Below, piece after piece: positions 18,816 to 25,616 of a stretch of 35,623 nt of DNA (its first letter is position 1; every line of letters begins with the position of its first letter). The stretch is from an uncultured Verrucomicrobiota bacterium. Its GTDB lineage: Bacteria > Verrucomicrobiota > Verrucomicrobiia > Limisphaerales > UBA8199. Below the pieces are notes generated by a model that made no database searches, was not told the DNA's origin, and saw only the letters and a list, made by a program, of their open reading frames with translations. Made by a program: the position numbers and the translations under genes. The stretch lies in NCBI GenBank assembly GCA_903873945.1, contig CAIQQM010000280.1:1-35623 (forward strand). The letters run 5' to 3'.

Positions 18816-20126
18816 TTACTGTCTCCGCAGGCGTGCTACGTACGCGCCATCCACCGCGTCCACAAACGGCAACAACTCCCGTTCATGTTCCGCTTTGAAA
18901 CCCGTGTGTTCGCCCAGGAATTGTTTGATGAGTTCCCGGTTCTCCTCGGGTTCAAGGCTGCATGTGCTGTAAACGAGCGTGCCTCCCGGCTTCACGAGCG
19001 ACGCGGCCGTACGCAGCAACTCCAGTTGCGCGAAGCGCAGGCGTTCAATTTCCTCTGGCCGAATCCGCCAGCGCAAATTGACCCGGCGCCGCATCACACC
19101 CGTGTTCGAACATGGAGCGTCGAGGAGAACACGGTCGAAGGCGGTGGCGGGTTGGGAGATGAGGGTCGAAGGCAAAGCGGTGCGGACACAGGTAATGCCG
19201 AGACGGGCGCAATTTTCTTCAACGAGCTTAAGGCGCTCGGGCGCGACATCGTGGGCGACGATCTCGCCTTCGTTCCGCATGCACTGGGCGATGTGGCTGA
19301 GCTTGCCGCCTGGGGCGGCACACAGGTCGAGGACGGATTCGCCGGGTTGCGGAGCGAACTCGGCGACGGCGAGCAGGGTGCCCGGGTCCTGCACGTAAAA
19401 AAGCCCTTGTTGAAAGCTGGGCAGCCGCGCGAGCGGCGGGTGCGATTTCAACAGGAAAACCAGGTTCTCCTCCAGCCAATCACGGCGAACGAAGTCGTAT
19501 TCGACATTCTCGTCGCGCCATTGGGCGAGGAGCTTGCCGGGATCCGCTTTTAGGGTGTTGACCCGGGCGAAAGTGCTTGGCGGAGTATTATTCCATTCCA
19601 TTAACTGGGCGGTTTTGTCATTGCCCCATCGGCTTAACCAGCGCGTTACGAGCCATTCCGGGTGCGAGTAGCCAAGAGCCGGCTGAGTTTTCTTTAGAGC
19701 GGCGAGCGTTTGACTGAGCGGGTCGAATTCGCGCAAACAGCCACGGAGGAGAGCGTTGACAAACCCCGCCTGCGAATGGAAACCGTGTTGCTTGGCCAAC
19801 TCGACCGTTTCATAAACTGCGGCATGGTTGGGGATGCGATCAAGCCAGAAGATTTGGTAGAGGCCAAGTCGCAAGAGGTTTTGCAGCAATGGCTTCTGTG
19901 TGCGGTCTTCGGTTCTGGAAGTTATGATCCAGTCAAGAGTTGCCTGCCAGCGTATGACCCCATAAAGCAGCTCCTGGCATAAGCGTCGGTCTGCGGAAGA
20001 GAATTGTATGCGAGCCAAAGCGGAGTCGAGAAGGGTCTCGACAAAATCTCCGCCGGTGTGCCGGTGCAGAATCTGTAACGCAATTTCTCTTGGTTTTTGG
20101 GCGATCACAACCTTTAATAAAAGCAT
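18816..20126 (-). CDS. rsmB: 16S rRNA (cytosine967-C5)-methyltransferase
   Basis: A 436-residue RNA m5C methyltransferase. The N-terminal NusB-like helical RNA-binding domain (about 10-140) is followed by a Rossmann domain. The SAM motif is VLDLCAAPGGKLSHIAQ, the first active-site loop is LLDAPCSNTGVMRRR, and the catalytic Cys is in YSTCSLEPEENRELI. NusB domain plus two-cysteine catalysis defines RsmB (Sun/Fmu). It methylates C967 of 16S rRNA at the small-subunit P site. The ATG at 20126 is only 34 bp from the divergent start of the GreA-like gene, so the two promoters must overlap each other or lie in the opposing coding sequence. The C-terminus (FVDAVDGAYVARLRR) is complete. Confidence 0.94.
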   Translation of the reverse strand: MLLLKVVIAQKPREIALQILHRHTGGDFVETLLDSALARIQFSSADRRLCQELLYGVIRWQATLDWIITSRTEDRTQKPLLQNLLRLGLYQIFWLDRIPNHAAVYETVELAKQHGFHSQAGFVNALLRGCLREFDPLSQTLAALKKTQPALGYSHPEWLVTRWLSRWGNDKTAQLMEWNNTPPSTFARVNTLKADPGKLLAQWRDENVEYDFVRRDWLEENLVFLLKSHPPLARLPSFQQGLFYVQDPGTLLAVAEFAPQPGESVLDLCAAPGGKLSHIAQCMRNEGEIVAHDVAPERLKLVEENCARLGITCVRTALPSTLISQPATAFDRVLLDAPCSNTGVMRRRVNLRWRIRPEEIERLRFAQLELLRTAASLVKPGGTLVYSTCSLEPEENRELIKQFLGEHTGFKAEHERELLPFVDAVDGAYVARLRRQ

Positions 20127-20160
20127 TTCGCGCGATGGACGCGAGTGTTAAAGTATTTTA

Positions 20161-22032
20161 ATGAGAGAAGAATTCGAGAAAATGGCGGCGGCGGGCAAGC
20201 TTGAACGCCAGCACATCGAAGCTCTGGTGCTGCTGGCGACCAGCGGTTTTTGCATGCACCGGAGCTGGGGTTTCGGAAAAATTAAGACGGTCGATGCTGT
20301 TTTTGCCCGGTTCACTATCGACTTTCCCAACAAGGCGGGTCACACGATGGATTTGGCGTTTGCCGCCCAATCCCTCAAACCCATTCCTAGGGAACATATC
20401 CTCGCGCGTAAGGCGTCAGACCCGGAAAGCCTTCGGCAGATGGCGGCCACGGGCCACCTTGAACTGGTCAAACTGGTGCTGGACAGCTATGGCGGGAAAG
20501 CGACTGTGGAACAGATTCAGCAGGTGTTGGCGCCGGAAGTCATCAGCGATGATTGGAAAAAATGGTGGGAGGCTGCGAAACGGGAGCTGAAGAAGGATGG
20601 CCATTTTTTATTGCCGCTTAAGAAAAGCGAGCCGATTGTTTACCAGGCGAAGGAGACTTCGCTCCAGGACCGGCTGTTGGGGGAATTCCGCGCGGCAAAA
20701 GGGTTGAAGGCCCGCATTACTGTGACCGGTGAACTGCTGAGAAACGCGCACGACCTGACGGATAAAACTGCCGCCGCCACAGAACTCATCGCGGCTTTGA
20801 ATGCCGAAATCCCCAGCTACCAGCGCACGCAGCCCGCCGTGGCGCTCGAAGCGATTTTTGCGCGCGATGACGTTCGGGATATGGCGGCCCTGCCGCTCAC
20901 GGTTGGAGAACTTGACGCAACGACCATCTGGTCGCAGGAACTGAAGCTTGGCCCGCTGATGGAACAACTCCCGGCAGCTAAGCATCGGCGCGCGCTGGAG
21001 TCGTTCAAGGCGGCCAACCCGGAACATTGGCCCGAAGCCTTGCGCAACACATTGACGGGCGTTTCAGCCAGGCTCTGCAAGGAGTTCGCGAGCCTGCTGA
21101 TTCATGAAGGCCGGATCGATGCGCTGAAAGACACCTTGGCCCGGCTCATCAGCCAGCACACGGCCAGCAGCGAACTTCTGCTCTGGCTGTCCAAAGACCG
21201 GAACGACACATTCGCTGACATCCTCGGGCCCGAGGTCTTCCGGGCGATGCTGACGGCCATGGAGCGGGACCAGTTCAACGAAAAACGCTCCAACCGGCTC
21301 CGCGACTGTATTCTGGATGATCCGGAGTTGCTCGTGGAACTAATCGGCTCAGCCGACCTCGATGTCATCAAGGACCTGACCCGTGCCTTGCAGCTTTCCC
21401 CGTGCTTCGATGACATGGACAAACGGTCGTTGCTGGCGCGAATCGTGAAGAGCTACCCGGCGATTCAGTCGTTGATTTCGGGCGAGCAAACCAGGCAGGA
21501 ATCCAATTTAGTGGTTTCATGGGACAGCCTTGAGCGGCGCAAGAACGAGTACCACGAGCTCGTGGAGAAGAAGATCCCGGCGAACTCAAAGGAAATCGCC
21601 TTGGCCCGCAGTTATGGAGATTTGAGCGAGAACCATGAGTACAAAGCCGCCAAGGAAATGCAGAAACTTCTGCTGCGGCGGAAGGCCGAGCTCGAGACGC
21701 AACTTGTGCGCGCGCGGGGCACTGATTTTGCCAACGCCCGCACAGACCTTGTAAGCATCGGCACGATAGTGCGCGCGGTGGATTTGGAAGTGAACCAGTC
21801 GGAACAATTCTCAATTCTTGGCGCGTGGGATTCCGACCCGGAAAATGGCATCATCAGCTATCTTTCGCCGGTGGCGCAAGCCCTGCTGAACCGCAAGGTG
21901 GGCGACGAAGTGGAGTTCGAGCTGCAGGGCGTGCGCCACCGCCACCGGATCGAGTCCATCCAGCCATATAAAGCTCTTGTGCCGGCCGCGAGAGAAAGCG
22001 GCAACGCGATAGCGCCCTCGCCGGCGGCTTGA
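20161..22032 (+). CDS. Long GreA/GreB-family transcription elongation factor with large N-terminal extension
   Basis: A 623-residue protein whose last 160 or so residues are a GreA/GreB protein: a coiled-coil hairpin with tip GDLSENHEYKAAKE (acidic Asp487 and Glu490, the pair that inserts into the RNA polymerase secondary channel to trigger RNA cleavage), followed by the FKBP-like C-terminal domain. The first 450 residues are mostly alpha-helical, charged and free of obvious catalytic motifs. They resemble the extended GreA known from Chlamydia and relatives, so the architecture points to the PVC group. It probably rescues backtracked RNA polymerase; the function of the extension is unknown. 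The start at 20161 follows an in-frame stop closely, and the 34-bp gap to rsmB leaves little or no 5' leader. Two hairpins follow the gene. Confidence 0.85.
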   Translation: MREEFEKMAAAGKLERQHIEALVLLATSGFCMHRSWGFGKIKTVDAVFARFTIDFPNKAGHTMDLAFAAQSLKPIPREHILARKASDPESLRQMAATGHLELVKLVLDSYGGKATVEQIQQVLAPEVISDDWKKWWEAAKRELKKDGHFLLPLKKSEPIVYQAKETSLQDRLLGEFRAAKGLKARITVTGELLRNAHDLTDKTAAATELIAALNAEIPSYQRTQPAVALEAIFARDDVRDMAALPLTVGELDATTIWSQELKLGPLMEQLPAAKHRRALESFKAANPEHWPEALRNTLTGVSARLCKEFASLLIHEGRIDALKDTLARLISQHTASSELLLWLSKDRNDTFADILGPEVFRAMLTAMERDQFNEKRSNRLRDCILDDPELLVELIGSADLDVIKDLTRALQLSPCFDDMDKRSLLARIVKSYPAIQSLISGEQTRQESNLVVSWDSLERRKNEYHELVEKKIPANSKEIALARSYGDLSENHEYKAAKEMQKLLLRRKAELETQLVRARGTDFANARTDLVSIGTIVRAVDLEVNQSEQFSILGAWDSDPENGIISYLSPVAQALLNRKVGDEVEFELQGVRHRHRIESIQPYKALVPAARESGNAIAPSPAA

Positions 22033-22107
22033 CACAGCGTGGTCGGTTAGTGGCGGGCTCCCGGGCCGGCTGGTCGTTGAGGCATGCCATGGATGGCGGG
22101 GACGAAG

Positions 22108-22137
22108 GCCGGGAAGGAGCGTTCCCGGCTATTTTCC
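22108..22137 (+). terminator. Rho-independent-type terminator after the GreA-like gene
   Basis: GCCGGGAA (22108-22115) pairs perfectly with TTCCCGGC (22122-22129) around a six-base loop and is followed by TATTTTCC. It sits 76 bases after the stop. The T stretch is short, so termination may be partial. Confidence 0.6.
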
Positions 22138-22158
22138 TGTAATAACCGGCTCAATTTC

Positions 22159-22194
22159 TGTCAGCGACCTCGGATCTGCCGGAGGTTGCTGACA
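22159..22194. repeat. Long inverted repeat (13-bp stem) between greA-like and cdsZ-like genes
   Basis: TGTCAGCGACCTC (22159-22171) pairs with GAGGTTGCTGACA (22182-22194), with one G-T pair, around a ten-base loop. It follows the likely terminator by 22 bases and precedes the next start codon by about 100 bases. It could be a second terminator (a GTTTGTTTT stretch follows), an operator for a dimeric regulator, or a dispersed palindromic element. Confidence 0.6.
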
Positions 22195-22291
22195 TGCGTT
22201 TGTTTTGGCGGAAGTCATCGGGCAGGTCCATTAGGCACGTTGACTTGCTTCACTCTGCCAGATACCCTTCAGCACTGGTAGTTTTGAGGAT

Positions 22292-23020
22292 ATGGTCGAA
22301 ACGATCGAGAAATTGCTGATTTTGCAGGACCGCGACCGGAAAATCCGTCGCGTGAAGGGAGAGCTGGGGCACTTGGAACCGGAGCGGCAGGCCCTGAAGG
22401 CCAAAGCTGCGGTTGCGCAGACTGAGCTCGAAAATGCAAAAAACCGCGTCAAGCACATTGAATCCGGGCGGAAGGATTTGGAACTGGAAATCGAGACCAA
22501 GAAACAGCTCATCACCAAGTACGCCAACCAGCAACTCCTGACACGCAAGAACGAGGAATACCGGGCGCTGACGCACGAGATCGACACTTGCAAAGCCGCC
22601 ATCTTCAAGACGGAGGACCAGGAAATCGCATTGATGGAGCAGGCCGAAGCCGGGCAAAAAGAGGTCACGCGGGCCACGCAAACCGCAGCGGGCCTGAAGA
22701 AGATGGCGGAAGAGCAACTCGCCCAGCTTGACACACGGGAACAGCACCTGCGGAAGGAATTATCCGAATTGGAAACGAACCGCGAGGCGCTGGCGGCGGC
22801 GGTTGATGAAAAGGCGCGGGCGCGCTATGAGCGACTGGTTCATAACAAGGGCGAGAATGTTATCGTGGGAGTGCAACACGGCGTTTGCGGGGGGTGTCAT
22901 ATGCGATTGCCGCCTCAGTTGCTTGTGATGTGCCAAGCCAAGAAAGAACTGGTCACGTGCAGCAATTGCGGGCGTGTTTTGTACTACACGGGGGACATGG
23001 ACCTGGCTGTGGCGGACTAG
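22292..23020 (+). CDS. Coiled-coil / C4 zinc-ribbon protein, CdsZ-like
   Basis: A 242-residue protein. A long antiparallel coiled coil, rich in Glu, Lys, Gln and Ala (about 1-185), carries a C-terminal zinc ribbon with ligands Cys199, Cys202, Cys223 and Cys226 (CGGCHMRL ... CSNCGRVLYY). This is the architecture of the widespread C4-type zinc-ribbon family that includes chlamydial CT398/CdsZ, which binds type III secretion components and sigma-54. In free-living bacteria the family has no settled role, so CdsZ-like describes the fold, not the function. GAGG lies five bases before the ATG, supporting the start. It stands downstream of the GreA-like gene, separated by a probable terminator, and upstream of an HNH gene. 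Confidence 0.85.
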   Translation: MVETIEKLLILQDRDRKIRRVKGELGHLEPERQALKAKAAVAQTELENAKNRVKHIESGRKDLELEIETKKQLITKYANQQLLTRKNEEYRALTHEIDTCKAAIFKTEDQEIALMEQAEAGQKEVTRATQTAAGLKKMAEEQLAQLDTREQHLRKELSELETNREALAAAVDEKARARYERLVHNKGENVIVGVQHGVCGGCHMRLPPQLLVMCQAKKELVTCSNCGRVLYYTGDMDLAVAD

Positions 23021-23136
23021 GAGCCATCTTTGAGTGGGGGGTGATTATGGCGGGTGTTGACGGCGCGGAAACCTCGCCGCCAGTCAAATTATCCAGTTTT
23101 CCACCTGCCGCCAAACTCATGGATTGCGAGCCTGCG

Positions 23137-23163
23137 TTGACAGAAAGGGACGGTTTGTATAGC
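23137..23163 (+). promoter_or_regulatory. Candidate promoter for the HNH gene
   Basis: A perfect TTGACA (23137-23142) is followed after 15 bases by TATAGC (23158-23163). The spacing is short of the ideal 17. It ends 22 bases before the preferred ATG. By-eye evidence only. Confidence 0.35.
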
Positions 23164-23185
23164 TTGGCGCCAGTTGGAACAGGCC

Positions 23186-23806
23186 ATGAACTCTATGCTG
23201 AGCCAACACGTGTTGGTGCTGAACCGCCTCTGGCAGGCGGTCAATGTCTGCACGGCGCGTCGGGCGCTGACACTTGTGTTTCAGGGCCACGCCGAGGTCG
23301 TGCTCAATCGTAACGACGGCTCCTTTCAGACTTTCGACTTCAACCAGTGGCAGGACCTTTCCCGGCAGGAACCTCACTCTGAATCCGTTCGCACCATTTC
23401 ATTCCGCATCCGGGTGCCGCGCGTCATTCTGCTGGTTGTCTATGACCACATGCCGAAAAAGGAAGTGAAGTTCACCCGGCATAACATCTTCGAGCGGGAC
23501 AAAAATACCTGCCAGTATTGCGGTGGCACTTTCGACCGGAAAGATTTGAACCTGGACCACGTAGTCCCGCGAGACCGGGGCGGACCGACGGCGTGGGAGA
23601 ACATTGTCTGTTCCTGTATCGGGTGCAACACCCTTAAGGCCAATCGCCTGCCGCAGGAAGCGGGGATGCACCTGATCCGCAAGCCGAAGCGGCCGAAGTG
23701 GCGTCCGTTCATTCAGATCAATTTCAGCCTGCATCAGCACGATAGCTGGAAGCATTTTATTGACCTGGCGTATTGGAACGTGGAACTTGGCGAAGACGTT
23801 CAGTAG
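23186..23806 (+). CDS. HNH endonuclease family protein
   Basis: A 206-residue protein. The N-terminal half starts with the family-typical segment VLVLNRLWQAVNV. The C-terminal HNH domain reads CQYCGGTFDRKDLNLDHVVP, then Arg-Gly-Gly, Asn and C-x-x-CN, giving two zinc CxxC pairs and the catalytic Asp-His. The family is common and chromosomal; members are annotated as HNH endonucleases, but the cellular role is unsettled and no restriction partner lies nearby. The frame extends to a TTG at 23174. The ATG at 23186 is preferred because GGAA sits upstream at suitable spacing, and the ATG at 23195 is also possible. It ends 55 bp before tRNA-Glu. Confidence 0.88.
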   Translation: MNSMLSQHVLVLNRLWQAVNVCTARRALTLVFQGHAEVVLNRNDGSFQTFDFNQWQDLSRQEPHSESVRTISFRIRVPRVILLVVYDHMPKKEVKFTRHNIFERDKNTCQYCGGTFDRKDLNLDHVVPRDRGGPTAWENIVCSCIGCNTLKANRLPQEAGMHLIRKPKRPKWRPFIQINFSLHQHDSWKHFIDLAYWNVELGEDVQ

Positions 23807-23861
23807 CGTCGGGTGATTGACACCATCCCGATAGCGGCTAGCATTGACCCAGTTACGGGTT

Positions 23862-23936
23862 GGCGTGTTCGTCTATCGGTTAGGACACGGCCCTCTCAAG
23901 GCTGAAAGACGGGTTCGATTCCCGTACGCGCTACCA
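23862..23936 (+). tRNA. tRNA-Glu (anticodon CTC)
   Basis: A full cloverleaf can be drawn. The acceptor 5' strand GGCGTGT pairs with ACGCGCT (G1-T72 and T5-G68 wobble). The D stem is GTCT/GGAC. The anticodon stem CGGCC/GGCTG closes loop CTCTCAA with anticodon CTC at 23895-23897 (reads GAG). The T arm is ACGGG-TTCGATT-CCCGT, followed by discriminator A and encoded CCA (23934-23936). The TTCGTCTA and TTAGGAC segments are typical of bacterial tRNA-Glu. Confidence 0.95.
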
Positions 23937-24065
23937 ACTTCAATTTGACCCAATAGAATCAATGCTTCCGCGAGTTTCTAGGCTTCATAAAAAGTGCTAG
24001 TGCTAAAGCTTGGTGCTAAAAAGCCCACTATTTTCGGAGACGTTCGGGGATGTCTGCCGCCGGGG

Positions 24066-24126
24066 AATTTGTCCCCTCTTTCAGCCTTGGACACTCGGAT
24101 AATTTGTCCGCTTTTCCCGCCTTGAA
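24066..24126. repeat. Imperfect direct repeat, 26-bp unit with 35-bp period
   Basis: Units at 24066-24091 and 24101-24126 match at about 21 of 26 positions and begin with the same AATTTGTCC. An inverted copy of the core (GACAAATT) follows at 24134-24141. The array could be protein-binding iterons or debris of an integrated element. Confidence 0.55.
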
Positions 24127-24366
24127 TGCCCCGACAAATTCAGAGTTGCGAGCAAGGGCACGCTTCGACCCGATGCAATGGTGACACTCGCTGAATCAAA
24201 GGCGTGTCCGGCGTAGCGCAGCGCGCAATGCGACTGGCTGACCCAGAGCCGAAGTGAAATGAACTTCGGCGGACAAAATCTCAGGAGCAAAAGTAAACCA
24301 CGCGAACCGAAGAAAAAACAACATCTGCTTGCTTTGTAAAGCAGGTTCGTAAAAACTCGCTGCCAA

Positions 24367-24403
24367 CCTGAGCTCTGAAATTCAGATTTGATTCAAACTC
24401 AGG
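24367..24403. promoter_or_regulatory. Nested inverted repeat upstream of the biosynthetic operon
   Basis: CCTGAG (24367-24372) and CTCAGG (24398-24403) are complementary and enclose a second palindrome, CTGAAATTCAG (24375-24385). It ends 35 bases before the preferred ATG of the dehydrogenase gene, a position suited to an operator or a leader RNA structure. Confidence 0.4.
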
Positions 24404-24438
24404 CAGATCAAAAGTTCCGTCGTTGGGTCAATTTGACG

Positions 24439-25608
24439 ATGATGAAGCCACAACCCGACAGCTCACGCGCAAAATTTGCGGTGGGACGCTTGGTAGAATA
24501 CTTGAAGGACGACCATTCAGGTTCACCAGCCGGCGGCGATTCGGTACCGCGCCGGCTCATTGGCGTGCTTGAAGGAACGGGCATTGGACCGGAGGTCATT
24601 AGCGCAGCCCTGCAGGTGCTGGCCGCCATCGAACAAGTACTGGACCTCAAGTTCGAAGTGCAACACGGAAGGATAATCAGCGAACAAGCCGTTTCTCCGT
24701 GCGGCAAATGGCTCTCAGAAGAAGTCACGGCCTTTTGTGCCGATATTTTTAATCGCGGCGGCGCAATTCTCAACGGCCCCTGCGGCGGCCGTTACGTTTA
24801 CGACCTGCGACGGCGATTCGATTTGTTCTGCAAATTTGTTCCCACCCGACCGTCACCCGAATTGCTCTGCGCCAGTCGCATCCGTTCGGAATTCCTGCTC
24901 GGCGTGGACATTCTCATCGTTCGGGATAACACCGGCGGCGTTTATCAGGGCCAATGGGGCGACCGTGCCGCCAACAAAGGTCGCTTGGCCGAACATTCCT
25001 TCTCCTACAGCGAACCAGAGGTCCGGCGCATCGTCGAGGTCGCCGCTCGCGCGGCGGCGAATCGCCGCGGCGATCTGCATGTCATCGTCAAAGAAGGTGG
25101 CATTCCTACTGTGAGCGCGCTGTGGGCAGACACCGGAAAGGCCGTGGTGCGGCAATATGGTATTGAGGCAAAATTCCTCAACATTGATCTGGCCGCTTAT
25201 GAGCTGATCCAGAATCCAAAACGGTTCGACGTGATTGTCGCTCCCAACCTGTTTGGTGACGTTATTGCCGATCTTGGCGGGGTTCTCACCGCTTCCCGTG
25301 GTGTGACCTTCTCCGGCAATTTTAATCCCCAGGGCCACGGCGTTTACCAAACCAATCACGGCTGTGCCCATGACCTCGCGGGCCGGGATATCGCAAACCC
25401 CGCCGGCCAAATCTTGTCCCTGGCGATGATGCTGCGCGAGAGCTTTGGATTGTTCGAAGCAGCCGCACTGATCGAAACGTCACTCGCACAAGTTTGGCGA
25501 AAAGGCCTACGCACCGCAGACCTGGCCGAACCCGGTTGCGCAATTGTTGGCACCAAAGCCATGGCCGACAAAGTTGCGGAACAGGTGCTCCGTTCGGCGC
25601 AAGCCTGA
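24439..25608 (+). CDS. Isopropylmalate/isocitrate dehydrogenase-family enzyme with altered substrate site
   Basis: About 389 residues from the ATG at 24439; a TTG at 24388 would add 17 residues. The family carries out NAD(P)-dependent oxidative decarboxylation of beta-hydroxy di- or tricarboxylates. General catalytic residues are conserved: Tyr169 in NTGGVYQG, Lys218 in VIVKEGGIP, metal-binding Asp250 (NIDLAAYEL), Asp274 and Asp278 (NLFGDVIADLGG), and the NAD loop HGCAHDLAG followed by ANP. The substrate loop is unusual. Where isopropylmalate, homoisocitrate and tartrate dehydrogenases have LR-x-x-x-x-LFANLRP, this protein has LRRRFDLFCKFVP, so the last Arg that grips the malate carboxylate is Val134. 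A different substrate is inferred. There is no leucine-pathway gene nearby. The gene starts a three-gene operon with an 8-bp gap to the next, so it probably makes a precursor for the synthetase. Confidence 0.82.
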   Translation: MMKPQPDSSRAKFAVGRLVEYLKDDHSGSPAGGDSVPRRLIGVLEGTGIGPEVISAALQVLAAIEQVLDLKFEVQHGRIISEQAVSPCGKWLSEEVTAFCADIFNRGGAILNGPCGGRYVYDLRRRFDLFCKFVPTRPSPELLCASRIRSEFLLGVDILIVRDNTGGVYQGQWGDRAANKGRLAEHSFSYSEPEVRRIVEVAARAAANRRGDLHVIVKEGGIPTVSALWADTGKAVVRQYGIEAKFLNIDLAAYELIQNPKRFDVIVAPNLFGDVIADLGGVLTASRGVTFSGNFNPQGHGVYQTNHGCAHDLAGRDIANPAGQILSLAMMLRESFGLFEAAALIETSLAQVWRKGLRTADLAEPGCAIVGTKAMADKVAEQVLRSAQA

Positions 25609-25616
25609 CAGGTTGT

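Larger units (their letters stand above)
23937..24438. other. Noncoding, repeat-bearing stretch between tRNA-Glu and the biosynthetic operon
   Basis: About 500 bp without a convincing gene; the small minus-strand frame at 24081-24290 matches nothing recognisable. It holds three GTGCTA copies near 23994-24018, a 35-bp-spaced direct repeat (24066-24126), a hairpin of GCCGAAGT with its complement (24248-24270), a smaller hairpin around 24325-24344, and a nested inverted repeat just before the operon (24367-24403). This location 3' of a tRNA is a classic integration site, but no integrase and no repeat of the tRNA 3' end were found. Confidence 0.6.

Noticed and set aside
22292-23020. Evidence for a type III secretion system from the CdsZ-like protein
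   Set aside because: The family is widespread outside type III secretion, and no type III genes are in the window.
22885-23313. A 142-codon plus-strand frame overlapping cdsZ-like and HNH genes
   Set aside because: It overlaps two well-supported genes in a different frame and has no recognisable content.
24081-24290. A 69-codon minus-strand frame after tRNA-Glu
   Set aside because: No recognisable domain or ribosome site, and it spans the direct repeats and the hairpin; probably noncoding.
24439-25608. Calling the dehydrogenase leuB
   Set aside because: No leucine-pathway neighbours are present and the malate-binding Arg is missing, so the symbol would mislead.
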